From: Oryzias latipes
Lineage: Eukaryota > Chordata > Actinopteri > Beloniformes > Adrianichthyidae
Direction of reading: 5' to 3'
NCBI RefSeq assembly: GCF_002234675.1
Contig: NC_019859.2
Span: 35,850,960 to 35,914,959 of the forward strand
DNA length: 64,000 nt
The notes under the pieces were generated by a model, which saw only the letters and a program-made list of their open reading frames with translations, searched no databases and was not told where the DNA came from. A program made the position numbers and the translations under genes. Positions 21,425 to 32,576 of this stretch are shown here, in pieces (position 1 is the stretch's first letter; the number at the start of each line of letters is the position of its first letter).

Positions 21425-22235
21425 CAAAGGGCATTAATTCGCTTACTCACAAAACAAATAAATATTCAACCAGTTTTAAGTCCTTTAATCTTGTTATTTT
21501 TCCGATTTGGATGACTTTTTTCCACAATAAGCGGACAATTTGTTACGTGGCCGCACCACCGCTGCAGTCAAGATTCGGCGATATCAAGCGATGTCTATGC
21601 TGATGATCACGATGTGTTAAATAAAGCATCAGTTCAGAGAGAAAGTTCACCTCTTACCGCTTGTTTCTGTCCAGATGCTGAAGGTAAAGTGTCATGGTGC
21701 CTCCTGGAGTCCTCTCCTCCCCCCTCCCCTCTCTGCTCTGCTTTTACAGATTGGACCCAGCTGTTGGCACTCACCTCATCATCATGCCTTCTCCAGCATT
21801 CTGTGCCATTTGTTGCCCCTCGATGATGCATTACCTGGTCTCTAGTCTCGTTCTCTAGTTTACGTTTTCCATGCTTTACTAACTACAAGTTCTCCACCTC
21901 GTCTACAGGACAGTTTCCACCAGTGCCGACCTGGGTCCTATCTCCACACGAGCAGACTGAACTTCACCAAAGCCTCCAGCCACGCCACGACTCCACTCCA
22001 CGCCATGCCACTGCTTCCAGCCGCTTCACCAGAATTACCACGCCGTTGGATATTCAACATCCACACCCACCCACTGGTCCTCGCCCCATCATCATCGTCA
22101 ACAACTTACTGGAACAATTAATCCGTTAGTGATCCATTTTGTTCTCCTGTGGTCCTTCCGGGTTTCAGCATCTGGGTCTGCTCAGCCTAGCTGATCATGA
22201 CAAAGTTTGTTTTAAAGAAGCCAGCGCTGTGATAC
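21425..22235. other. Unassigned, possibly retroelement leader
   Basis: The C-rich stretch 21690-22180 resembles untranslated leaders of fish retroelements in composition, but I cannot name it. No gene is supported. Confidence 0.25.
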
Positions 22236-22239
22236 AGAA

Positions 22240-22365
22240 CCTTTAAGCTATGTGACCGGAACTACTTTTTTAGGCGTGCGGTTATCACTGTGCGTTTTCA
22301 CTTTTTAAACGCACACCCAGCAGCCAATCAGAATCGAGTATTCACCCGGACCGTGGTATAAAAAA
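22240..22365 (+). repeat. Short dispersed repeat shared with 61590-61690
   Basis: 'cacacccagcagccaatcag' followed by 'aatcgagtattcacc' occurs here (22310-22345) and at 61655-61690. The preceding 'ggaacttcttttgtaggcgtg'-like block is also shared. The element type is not recognised. Confidence 0.5.
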
Positions 22366-22429
22366 TGTTCAAGGATGCCAAGTAAAAAAACAAATGTTGG
22401 AATAAGCACCAGGGCTTTGACTCAAGGGG

Positions 22430-22815
22430 ACTGTAATGTACAAAAATGCAGGACTAAATGTAGCTAAGCAGTGGTGTCAATCAGAGGAACACAGTTATGG
22501 AACACACTGCCACAGCACATTAGAAACCGTGGAAACTACCCTACCCTCAGAGTCCAAACAAACCAGTCTTGTTATTATTGTTTTTCTTGGGTTCATTAGA
22601 CTCGTGTTTTATTGTAAATAATCCTTGTAAATATCTTTATCACTAGTATTGTGCTATGGTGTTGGGTTGTAAATGTAATTGTTGAACCTTTTATCCTGTC
22701 TTAGGACAATGGATGAAATTGAGCTCCTGTGCTAATAACTGGCATATTTATGCTGAAGCAGCTGTTGTTAATACATCGATTAATATGCACTGTCCTAATT
22801 CAAATAAATAAATGA
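22430..22815 (+). repeat. LINE 3'-end remnant
   Basis: A polymerase-tail-like frame (22436-22621) is followed by a non-coding tail ending 'actgtcctaattcaaataaa' plus 'taaataaa'. This is the typical structure of a fish LINE 3' end. Confidence 0.45.
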
Positions 22816-22955
22816 TCGTTTTGTCCGTTTTTCTGCCTCAACTTTGGTATTTCAGAAACCGAGACGCCACACGACCAATGACCATCTGTCCATCTATTAT
22901 AACTAATTTTTCCGTCATGAACATTAAGGGCCATGAAGATTCCAGTGCTCTGTAA

Positions 22956-23611
22956 CCTTTGTGCTATCCTAGGCACTTTAACATTAGGAGTTGGGTCATC
23001 TAGACCAGTGTTTTTCAACCAGTGTGCCGCCGTGGGAAATTGCCCTCATTAATCATTAACTGATCTAAAAACATTTTCCATCTCCAGGAAATCAGCTCTC
23101 TGTTGATCCAAACAGGCCCTGATAAAACACTGAATAGTTAGGAATATAAAAGATCTTAAAATTACTTTTTCTTTGTGTTTATTTAATTCTATTAAGGACA
23201 TTTTGATAAGAATGACGGTACCACGATTTACCTGCAGCTATGACAGTTTGTGGAAAAGTCCCGCCCCTTTAACTGTCTCCACCAATCATTCTTGAAGGCT
23301 TAATCACATGTCATCAGTCTGACCAATCAGAAGTGGTTAAAGTCTTCACTTCCTTGTTCTTAATTCTGCTGATAAAGTCGCTCAGTTCTAACAAAAATAC
23401 CAGCTACAGCTCGTCTTTGCCGTGGCTCAAAAAAGGTTGAAAAACACTGATCTAGACCCACTAGACAGTGCTCTGAACCTTTTTTCTTCAATGATTTGTG
23501 ATCTTCACTGGTGTCCATGGATTACATGAAATCTTTCCACCTTTATCCACCTTTGTCATGGTAGGGAGAACACATCAATGGAAGGGGGGGTCATCTAAGA
23601 TAGCACAAGGG
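22956..23611 (+). mobile_element. piggyBac-like MITE, interrupted by a hAT MITE
   Basis: The ends CCTTTGTGCTATCCTAGG and CTAAGATAGCACAAGG form inverted termini. Related copies at 30884-31088, 37343-37537 and 45350-45589 share the interior 'cttcaatgatttgtgatctt'. Two of these copies have TTAA at one end, the piggyBac target. Here the flanks read GTAA and TTAC. A hAT-type element is inserted at 23006-23449. Confidence 0.75.
23006..23449. mobile_element. hAT MITE nested in the piggyBac MITE
   Basis: It has perfect 15-bp inverted termini, CAGTGTTTTTCAACC and GGTTGAAAAACACTG, and an exact 8-bp target duplication ATCTAGAC (22998-23005 and 23450-23457). It has no transposase. The 444-bp length and the termini fit a non-autonomous hAT element. 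Confidence 0.9.
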
Positions 23612-23619
23612 TTACGCTG

Positions 23620-24067
23620 CACATGTATGAACAGGAATATGGCAGCTGGGGGTTCTAGCGGAGGGAAATCCCGAAAGACAACCATGGCAAAAACTAAACA
23701 CCGCAGTGGTCTGAAGTCTTATTTCTGATCACAAAGTCAGGGTTACGCTTTCGTCACCCGTACGGGTGCTGTGGGTTTTTGGGTTGTCTGGGTCCGTGAG
23801 GGGTCGTAGATAGGAGCGGCTGCAGGTGCCTCCTACGGCCAGTACGACAAAATAAAACACAACACAGACACAAAACAGTGATAACGGTTGAAATCACTTA
23901 AATCAATAACATCATAAGTTTACATTGAAGAACCAGCAAAATCATTAAAAGCCGATCCATGAACATAGAAAAAGGTTTTTAAAAGAGATTTAAATACTGG
24001 TCTGGACTCAGCGAGCCTGATCTCTTCTGGGTGACCATTCCAGAGTGTTGTGGCTCTAATAGCAAAG

Positions 24068-24104
<37 letters not shown>

Positions 24105-25075
24105 TCACCTTTGGTCTTCAGTCTGGATTGTGGGATTGTTAAGAGGCCTTTTGCCAAAGAGCTAAGATGGCGACCAGGTACATAAGGGACGAGGAGATCG
24201 GCTTTATATTTTGGGGCCAGGACCACAGCGTGCCTTAAAGGCAACCAATAAAACCTGGAAATCTATTCCACAACGGCCTGGGAGCCAGTGCAGAAACGCG
24301 AAACCTGGAGTGATATGATCTCTCATTCTGGTTTTGGTTTTGCTTTCGTACAGTGTCTTTACGCCGCACGTGATCCAAAAGCACCCGTAGGACGTCCCCA
24401 CAACCTACTCGTCTAATTGATCGTCTAATTTCCTCATTTCTAACAGTCAGCAGGGAGCGTGCACGTGTCACGTGAACAGCACTAACAGCCTCCTCATGCA
24501 GTCTGCAGGATTTGGAGGCTTTATTAAAGGAAAGTTCTGTACGACACGCCTGGATCTCACCTTCTTCCCCTTACGTGTTGTAGAAGTGTCCTCTACGACC
24601 TGTCGCCTGATCCATGAACATAGGAAAAAATGTGCACGAACATTTTCTCTCTGCAGGTTCACTGAGCGGTCTACCACCCTGATATTTCCTGCGGGTCAGA
24701 CCCGTACAGGTTTGACCATTTTTCACCACATACAGCTCGTATCCACAGCTGAGAGTAAGGCCTAAAGTTCGGATGTATGGAGAAGGCATTAGCAGCTTTA
24801 GCGCTAGCAGCTCACATGAACTCAGTTATCTTTTTTTAATCCTTTAGCTGTGATATTAAAATACATGGAATTATTTGAAATGATTAAACAATTGGCACTT
24901 GTCCTTTAAGCTGCATGCCAGCAGCTCTGTGGACGCTCTGCAACCCAGTTTCACCCCTTCATGATGTGTCCAATCAATTAATTGATTACACTGATGCCAG
25001 ACTGTGGCTCCATGGTGCTGCCCTTCCCGCCCCTCCTGTTCTGGGTAGAAGTGTACAGCTGGTAATGGAAGAGCA
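23620..25075. other. Unassigned repeat-like DNA with a C36 tract
   Basis: Phrases such as 'ccattccagagtgttgtggc' look like part of an interspersed repeat, but I cannot name it. A run of 36 C occupies 24068-24103 and will be length-variable and error-prone in sequencing. No gene is supported. Confidence 0.3.
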
Positions 25076-25079
25076 AACG

Positions 25080-25560
25080 AGGCTAGTAAGCAGCGGTTGG
25101 TCCCTGTCGGTCGGAATCAACGTTTCCATGGCAACTACTGTCGCTAATCAGGAGTTGAGCTTGCTGGAGGTCCACAGCCCTTGCACTGAACGCGGGCTTG
25201 GGGAATCAGTCAAATGTGTCAAACGTTCAAGGTGGGGGCCAAAGGGAAGCAGGTGTTTTTATTGAGGCATCTCATTGGTCAGTTTATAACTTGCATTGAG
25301 GAAAAAGTAACTTGGGGAAGCAAAAGAGGATTATCAAGAAGATGTGGGGAAAAAAAAGGTATCAGATCAAGAAAGGTTCTTCTGACCAATACAATGGCGG
25401 AGTGACAGCTGTTTATTTCTCTAAAAAAAGTCTGTGGGAATTTGGTTTTATGAAATCACCAGGTACTTCCTGTTTGGAACACCAAGGGGGCGGAGTCGAT
25501 CAACCCAGTTCTCATAAACAGTTAATGGTTAGAATCTAAGAAACGCATGAACCACAAAGG
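25080..25560 (+). repeat. Dispersed repeat family Y
   Basis: It has the same ordered blocks as at 8990-9380: 'attgaggcatctcattggtc', 'gtttataacttg', 'gtatcagatcaagaaaggtt' and 'cacttcctgtttggaac'-like near 25460-25480. Confidence 0.5.
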
Positions 25561-25689
25561 CTTCGAAACACAGTGGAATCATAATATTTCTTCAGATTGA
25601 AGAATTTTATCTGCTTGATTTGAAGTTAAACTATAGCAGTGATGAGAATATCGTGCATGATGACCTTCACAAAGCGTTAGATCCCCTCA

Positions 25690-25890
25690 CTGTTAAGCAA
25701 ACAGAAGGATCATTTCCAAGCAAGAGAAAGTGGGGGACATTGGACTGACCCAACTGCAGTCCCAACCACTGACTGTATCTGAGAACTGGACATAGTGACC
25801 CCTCCCCCTGGGGTTCCAAACAGGAAGTACCTGCTGGCTCCAAGAAGCCACACTCCCATAGACATCTACATGGTAAATGTACACATGTAT
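25690..25890 (-). repeat. Family Y fragment, inverted
   Basis: 'aggaagtacctgctggctcc' (25821-25840) is the inverse of the 'ggagcca-cttcctgtttgg' tail of family Y and also occurs at 39180-39215. Confidence 0.5.
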
Positions 25891-26109
25891 ACACGTATAC
25901 CTGTAAGCGCTTTTCTACCTTCCTTGAAGACCCAAAGCGCTTTACAGTCACAGTCAGTGTTTCAGTTACACAAATGCGCAAAACTTTATCAACATTCTAG
26001 AAATGTCACACAAACACAATTTCACAATCACACTGTTTCCATTAAATCATTCAGGCAAATAAACACAAATCAACTCACGCGACAAGTCATTCCGAAACAT
26101 GCCAACGGA

Positions 26110-26780
26110 TGTGATTGACAGCAGATACATTCACGTGTCTGTCTGTGTGTCTCTCATGACAATGCATTGAAAAGCTCTACAAAAGCATCGGTAATCGCGT
26201 CTCCATGTTCATGAGATCTTTCAGAGGCTCTCCCGGTATTAGCTTCAGTTCCACCGCAAAAAACGCTTTCTGCCGCCACGTCCGTATCTCTGTGACCCAC
26301 ATGAGTTCAAGAGCGAAAAAATAAAGACAAAAATCAAACTAGAGGATCTTTTTATTGTAGTCTCCATAAAAATAAGAAGAATATAAGTTTTAGGAGGCCC
26401 GTGCTGGCTGCCTGCCCTTCTCGCAGCAGCTCTGTCTGCCAGCTAGCCAGTTGAGTGCCGGCATGGCAAAAAAATGAGCTCTGCAGCCAGCCGCCGGCGT
26501 CGCACGCGCGAACACTCAAGCCCCATTGGCCCACGACAGAGTCCAGGCTGGATCCCCCCTTTGCTCAGCAGTGGCTGGGACAGTCTCAGGCGACCCCGCG
26601 GCCCCAGCAGCTTAAGAAAATGGATGCAACCGGTCTACCTGTGCAGAGTTGTTGTTCACATGACTCATTTAATGTGACTCAGTTAAAAAAGTGTTTCCAT
26701 TGCAGTTTTGTGAAATATGTCGACTTCATTAAGCCCCAAAAACCACCTCCTCCAAACCTGCAAGTTTTTTTCTAAATGAA
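26110..26780 (+). mobile_element. Harbinger-like remnant, degenerate
   Basis: The left block 'gattgacagcagatacattc' and the right block (26655-26760, with 'gtgtttccattgcagttttg' and 'accacctcctccaa') match the elements at 43245-43690 and 59100-59545. The middle is diverged and the transposase frame is not readable in this copy. Confidence 0.45.
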
Positions 26781-26999
26781 TGAAAATGCAGATACTGTCC
26801 CATTCCCCCATAGACACACAATTCACACACTTCACTGCCAAACACTGGCGCCAACCTATAACCACCAGGAAGAAAGTAGGGTCTTGCTCAAGGACACTTT
26901 GACAAATAGACGGGCAGGGAAAGGAGCCTGGGATCTTCTGATCGAAGGTTGACCGCTCTACCTCTGCACCATGGCCGCTGTAGCTACTCAGTCACTCTA

Positions 27000-27240
27000 T
27001 TGGTCGGAATAGCCGTTCTTGCTCATGAGATTTTTTCTTTAGTTCAAATTATTCGAGTTATAAACTGACCAATCAGATGCCTCAACGAAAGTAGGCGGAG
27101 CCTGCTGTCCCAAGTCCGACGTTCGAACGTTTGACAGATTTCATGTAGCCCGCTGTCTAGTGGTAGGGGTGTGGCCTTGAAGCACGCTCACTCCTGATGG
27201 TGAGTGCGGTTGCCATGGAAACGTTGACTCAGTAAACCAT
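27000..27240 (-). repeat. Family Y fragment, inverted
   Basis: 'ttataaactgaccaatcaga' followed by 'gcctcaacgaaagtaggcgg' and, further on, 'gtggtaggggtgtggcctt' is the inverse of the family Y body. Confidence 0.5.
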
Positions 27241-27244
27241 ATGG

Positions 27245-28260
27245 GTGACGTCGCTCAGCGACGTTCTGATGCAACAGTGGTCCAAACCAAAGAACGAGCC
27301 TTGTTTTCTCTTCCCCTCATGACCCCAGCTGCTCACAGGTGAATCTATGATGCTGCATATGAGTTCATAAAGACGGCACTGTGCCATTTTCTTCCTGAAA
27401 AATGAAATAAAAATCGATGTAAACTGGATCCCTGTGCAGACACTCACAGTTATTCTGCTTCTCCTTCTGACGGCGTTCTCTTTAGGTTCTTGTTTTCAGG
27501 TTTTGTTCATGTCTTTTACCCCTCTACACACAAATCTTTCATCACTTCTGTTTTCTGTTTGCCAATCAGAATGAACTCATTTTAACTGTGAATTTCCAAA
27601 TCCTATTGTTAAATAAAATGTATGTCACACTTTGCCTGATTTGGTATTTTAAACGATCACATTAAGCATTTAACTGTGTCTCTTGTTACATCAATTATAT
27701 ATTATTGGTGAAAGACAGATATTACACAAAACTTACTAAAAAACTGATTTTTTGAACAACAAAAGACAACAACAAAAGAAAAGCTTTGACAGCCCAAATA
27801 AATCTTAACAAAGAGAAAGTTAATACAAAAAATGTATTTATTCAACGGTCTAATAAGCTGCAGATTCTAATTCTGTCATCAGTTTCAAAACAAGTCAGCT
27901 GTTTATGAGGAATTGGTTTCTGTTATAACAAATGGAGTCTCAGGCAGTGGAAACTTTTCTGCTTTTCATAAAATCACAAGTTAAAATGTGAAGATTTGTT
28001 CTCTACGTTTGAAGTCTCTGACACACTTGTTGGTTTGTTCCATTAAAGAAAATTGTATTGCAGTCATTTTTCACAGCTCTTCTTACTGAGAGACACAAAA
28101 TAAAAGTTCTTGAAATGAAATTCCAGTCTTGTATACATTATATTATCCCTGTGTATGTCCCCAGAATTTAGGAATATTTGACAGCAACGACAACGACACA
28201 CCGCTACTACTAACCCAATTCTAATGGAACCTCCAGCACAAACACACATCATCCTCTGCT
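27245..28260. other. No recognised feature
   Basis: AT-rich DNA with no supported exon or repeat. Confidence 0.35.
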
Positions 28261-28271
28261 GTGGAGACCCA

Positions 28272-28390
28272 CGAGATGGAGCAGCAATAGAGCAGCAATG
28301 AAGTAGAAATGGAACAGCAATGGAACAGCTGGAGCTACGATGGAACAGCAATCGAACAGGAACGGAGCAGCAATCGTAAAGCAATGCGCG
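28272..28390. repeat. Short minisatellite of 'atggaacagca' type units
   Basis: Degenerate tandem units of about 10-13 bp around 'gatggaacagcaat' lie at the left edge of the CpG-rich island. Open frames across it are repeat artefacts. Confidence 0.6.
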
Positions 28391-29110
28391 CCTCCGCCGC
28401 GCTCTCGGGCATCGATCATGTTTGTGCATTTGTGCATGAGAGCAGCTCGATGGAGACGGAGGGCGGGGTAAACAACATGTATGTCTTACCGTCACAGTCC
28501 TCCGGTTCCTTCTCCCCCCTCCTCCTCCTCCGCGCTCACTGCGTTTCCCGCATTCCGTCTCTCCGCGCCCTCGCCCGCTGTTGTCTCCTCGCTGCCTCGC
28601 GCCCCGTTATGTCCGATTGCATGAACAATGTCAGTCTTCGGGGGCCAAACGTGCGCTGGGCCAAACTGCGGCGTTAGACGGCAGACATTAGCGCAGTGTG
28701 TCCATCCGCGGCTGGGCGTCCTCCCTCCACCTGTGATCGGTTGCTCCGCCGGACCTCACGCCCTCCCTCCGTCGACGTTTTCCCCGCTGCGCTGCTGTGG
28801 CTGTGCGTCACGTCGGTTTCATAATTCCCACGGGTTTCTGCCCAGATGCGCTGCGGGCTGCGGGCCTTTCAGCGCCGGTGAATGAATGAAGCCCAGAGCG
28901 CGACGAGAACAACACCGCATGCAAATTATTGCGCGATCCGCCGCCGCCGCGCGCCCCTCCGTCGATGCCCGTCGCTCACCGAGGCCCGCCGTCGCTTGTC
29001 ATCGTCGCTTAAACGTCTGGAATGTCGTTGATCGGGAGCATCCCTGCGTTTTAATTGGATGTGCCGTCCGTCGATGTGATGAGAAAGTCTCCGCGCTTCC
29101 GTGAAGAATC
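28385..29110. promoter_or_regulatory. CpG-rich island, candidate promoter of an unidentified gene
   Basis: About 700 bp is conspicuously CpG-rich ('gccgccgccgcgcgcccctc') against an AT-rich background and is free of recognised repeats. An octamer ATGCAAAT lies at 28919-28926. On the minus strand the sequence at about 28975-28990 reads 'cctcggtgagcgac', a plausible 5' splice donor, so a non-coding first exon directed leftward is possible. No coding exon could be linked to it, so the target gene is unknown. Confidence 0.45.
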
Positions 29111-29114
29111 TGGA

Positions 29115-29515
29115 GGAGACGCAGCATCAGCATCACATCTGGGCTGATGCCGAGCCGGGGCGGGATCTGCTGTCGTTCCGTTTCCGGGCCCCAATCAAAA
29201 AAAAATCTAAATCAAAATACAAAACCTCAAAGACAAAAGGCAGTGATCACGGCGGGATCCGGTTTCCCGCTCCTGGCCTCGCCTTGCATCCGTCGGTCCC
29301 TCTTCTCTCTCACTCTCTCCATCAGCTTGTTGCGCGTGCTGAACTCGAGAGCGCGCAGCATAGAAATGCGCGCGTGCGGACAGAAGGAGGCAGGGGATGG
29401 GAGGGGTGGGGGGGCATGTTCCACATTTAGTTGTGGAGGTTGGTCAGAGTAATACAGGCCTTCCGGGGGGGGGGGGGGGGGGGGTGAGTCTGGCGCTTCA
29501 CGGTCCCGCCTCATA
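29115..29515. other. Island shore with G20 tract
   Basis: Moderately GC-rich, with a run of 20 G at 29465-29484. No gene was recognised. Confidence 0.4.
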
Positions 29516-29519
29516 ATTC

Positions 29520-29880
29520 ATGAAAACCATCCGCGCCTCGGTTCCGAATGAGTGTCAGTCTGTCCAACGTAACAGGAAGGTCTTTCATACCAACACCTGA
29601 TGATCAAATGAATCCACTCTGCAGTTGCCCCACTCCTGTTGCTGGGGCAAAAATCCAATCCCAGTGGGGACCTGCCATGTGCATCATGCGTGTGTTTTTC
29701 CGGGCTCCCCTGTTTCCTGCCACGGCTCAAAAACATGCTTCGCAGTCTCATTGGACACTCTGATGTCCCTGGATGTGAATGTGTGCGCTGAGATGGACTC
29801 TGGCAACCTGTCCCCACCTTTTTCTGACAGTAGCCTTGACAGGTGACCCGGAAAGAGAAAATGGATGGATGTCTTATATC
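29520..29880 (+). repeat. Diverged SINE-like fragment
   Basis: 'aaaaacatgcttcgcagtct' followed by 'gtccctggatgtgaatgtg' and a terminal 'gaaaatggatggatg' correspond to the tail of the SINE-like repeat at 7545-7850. The tRNA-like head is not recognisable. Confidence 0.45.
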
Positions 29881-29884
29881 TGTA

Positions 29885-30880
29885 ACGTTATGAATTTTGA
29901 TCTATAGAATAAAATGGTGCGTTCATAATATCCTAATTTTTTATGGCTCCCTTTTGCAATGTGCATAATGGCTGTAGGGTGGTTCTGTTGGGGTTTCTCC
30001 AAACTTCAATACTATAGTTGAGGCAGGGCAGTACTAATGTAATGTATTGTAGTATACAAAAAGTATCCCTTTACTTTTTGACATGGCTGCGTCTGAATTC
30101 CCGCCCTAACCCCAAAGTACTGAAAAACTAGATATTGCAGCACTATGTAGCGCCATGAACTTTAGAAGCAATCCGGACTCCACGCTCACTACTTTTTTAT
30201 TTTTAACAGCGGATATGACGTCATCCATTTTACAAAAGTTAATTAATATGAGCGTTTTGCGACAATTATTTATGAGTCCACTGTCTTCTGAATTAAAACG
30301 TTGGTGGTTTATTTAAAAAAAATACATGTAAAAACTTTTTTTTGGCAAAAATTGTTCCGAAGCAATGCATTGTGGTCTATATTCACCGATCTGGTGAACA
30401 TCTATGCACACGGGTTTTTCGCTGAGACTTCTGGGAAATTTCTAGGGCACTGGATTTTGGAATTGTAGATTCAGCCAGCACTAGAAAATGGCAAAGTCAC
30501 TATGTAGTGAGGAGGGAAGGATACTGGATGATCAGTGCACAAGCTAGCCAAGAATAAACTCTGGAGGGAATTCAAAGCAATAATGACTGATTGGGTCGTG
30601 TCGCCGACGTCTCCATTGTTTGGCACAAAAAGCTCTGATTGCTGCGTGTTTTGGAAACACAGTCAGACTCCATGAACCCTCCAAACAAAAGAGCACAATT
30701 ATTTTAATGGTGCTAAATTGTTCATTAATTTTAAATGATGCGTGTTGTCTTGATTAGTTGGTACACATTACAATCACATTGTGCATTGTTGTGTAGCAGC
30801 TTTGATTCAGGTTCTATAAAACAAGCTGAGACATGACCTAAACACTGATCCATTTTCTACACTATACATCTGACAGCATG
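29885..30880. other. No recognised feature
   Basis: AT-rich DNA with no supported gene or repeat. Confidence 0.35.
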
Positions 30881-30883
30881 TAA

Positions 30884-31088
30884 CCCTTGTGCTATCCTAG
30901 GCACTTTAACATTGGGAGGGGGGTCAGCCAGACCCACTAGACAGTGCTGTGAACCTTTTTTCTTCAATGATTTGTGATCTTCACTGGTGTCCATGGATTA
31001 CATGAAATCTTTCCACCTTTATCCACCTTTGTCATGGTAGGGAGAACACGTCAATGGAAGGGTGGGGTCATCTAAGATAGCACAAGGG
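30884..31088 (+). mobile_element. piggyBac-like MITE
   Basis: It begins CCCTTGTGCTATCCTAGG and ends AGATAGCACAAGGG, inverted termini around about 205 bp of non-coding sequence. It matches the copies at 22956, 37343 and 45350. Confidence 0.75.
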
Positions 31089-31179
31089 ATAAACATGTCA
31101 AATGATCCACACATTCTAAGAAACAACAAATGTTTATCAGCATCATGGGCTGTATGTGAGAGCTGGACGGAGCACGTGG

Positions 31180-32050
31180 GAAGTCACTGTCAGTTCCAAC
31201 CAAATCAAGTCCATACAGTTGCCATTTTTTCGCGATATGGACACCAGCATGTAGTAAATAAGCAGTGATTGGGTCAGAGTTGACGTATCTATGGCAGACA
31301 CTCTCACCAATCAGGAGTGAGTTTGTTGGAAGGCCACACCCCTACCACTTGAAAAGCTCAGGAGAATCAATCAAATGTTGGACACGAGACCCTTAATGTG
31401 GTCAGTTTATAACTTGAACTACAGATTTGTATTACTTCTAAACCTGTCAGTAAGGATTGTAACCATCCAGCAACCTATTGCTTTATGCTGGTTCATGGTT
31501 TTACCCCCCCCCCCCCTTCTGTAATCACCCTCCTACCCTCCCTCTCTCTATTATCCCTCTCTTCTTCCCTCCTTTTCTTTTCCATCCAATAAAAAAAACC
31601 CATTTACAAATATGACAGAAATAAATAAAGTTTTGTCTAAATTACAAAAGGGGTTTATCCAAACATACCCCTCGTGTGTCAGAAAATTCACAACCCCTGT
31701 TGTAACAGTAAAATATGGTCTCATGTGTTTGCTTAGCTGTTGGACAGGACAAGTTCAATAAAAAAAAGTTGGACGCAAGACCCCTTTTATTGGTCAGTTT
31801 ATAACTTGAACAACTAAACAACAGAAAAACAACATGAAACAAATTGAGGATTACCAAGAAGATGTTAAAAAAAGAATCAGATCCAGAACGGTTCTTCTGA
31901 CTTATAGAATGACTGAGGAACAGCTGTTTATTTCTCTATAGAATTCTGAGGGATTTTGGCTTCTTGGAGCCACTTCCTGTTTGGAACGCCAGGGGGAGGA
32001 GCCACTCAGTCCAGTTCTTGTATACAGTCAATGATTAGTACTCATGGGAT
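31180..32050 (+). repeat. Repeat family Y, interrupted by a retroelement
   Basis: The family Y body is present on both sides of an inserted GC-rich-element 3' end (31441-31769). A block of about 43 bp ('gttggac...gtttataacttgaac') occurs on each side of the insertion, either as an unusually long target duplication or as two adjacent Y copies. Confidence 0.5.
31441..31769 (+). mobile_element. GC-rich retroelement, 3' fragment (copy 3)
   Basis: From 'gaaataaataaagttttgtc' to 'ggacaggacaagttc' plus an A-rich tail it matches the terminal part of copies 1, 2 and 4. It includes the shared 'acaaaaggggtttatccaaa' block and the preceding C-run/pyrimidine region. It is strongly 5' truncated. Confidence 0.65.
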
Positions 32051-32233
32051 TTCTCTTTTTTCTACGTTTGGCCTCCATATGATGTATGCGTTGTAAAGAC
32101 TGGGTCCAGAAAGACGAGTTCCTCACATGTCATACGTGAAATTAAACACGGGAGCTAAACAACGATTGAGCAGCCATGAGAGGCTCCGCCTTAAAGCTCC
32201 TGATCACAACAACTTCAGTCCGGGTTGCCTGCA

Positions 32234-32576
32234 TCACCAGAGGGACCGGCCTTCATCTCGATCGTTTGCCCCTGCTTCTGCCTCCCTGTCGTCGTTGCAT
32301 GTTTGCTTTTTTTTCTTCTTTTTCTTCTTCTCGTCCTCCACCTTGTACTTCAGTCTTCTGACGGGGTCGGTGAAGCTGCGCATGGACTTTTCCTGGAAGT
32401 CCTCCGTGATGAGGAAGTTCCTGTCGAGAAGTTCTGCTGCCTCGTGCCAGTTTCGGTAGCAGTCTGGGCCCAGGCGGATGATCTCCTCCACCGCGTTCGG
32501 GACCAGGATGGAGCAGTCGGGACGCAGCACCACCACGGTGGGGAGCTCTTCCACATTAAACATGGCCTCCAGCTCC
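32234..32576 (-). CDS. nxnl1: nxnl1 copy A, coding exon 3 with stop
   Basis: The acceptor is CACAG at 32577. It encodes 'ELEAMFNVEELPTVVVL' through to the lysine run and ends GRSLW-stop. It is the C-terminal half of the thioredoxin fold plus a charged tail. Confidence 0.88.

Noticed and set aside
28064..28495. 143-codon minus-strand frame over the 'ggaacagcaat' repeats as a gene
   Set aside because: The frame is driven by a short minisatellite and has no recognisable domain.
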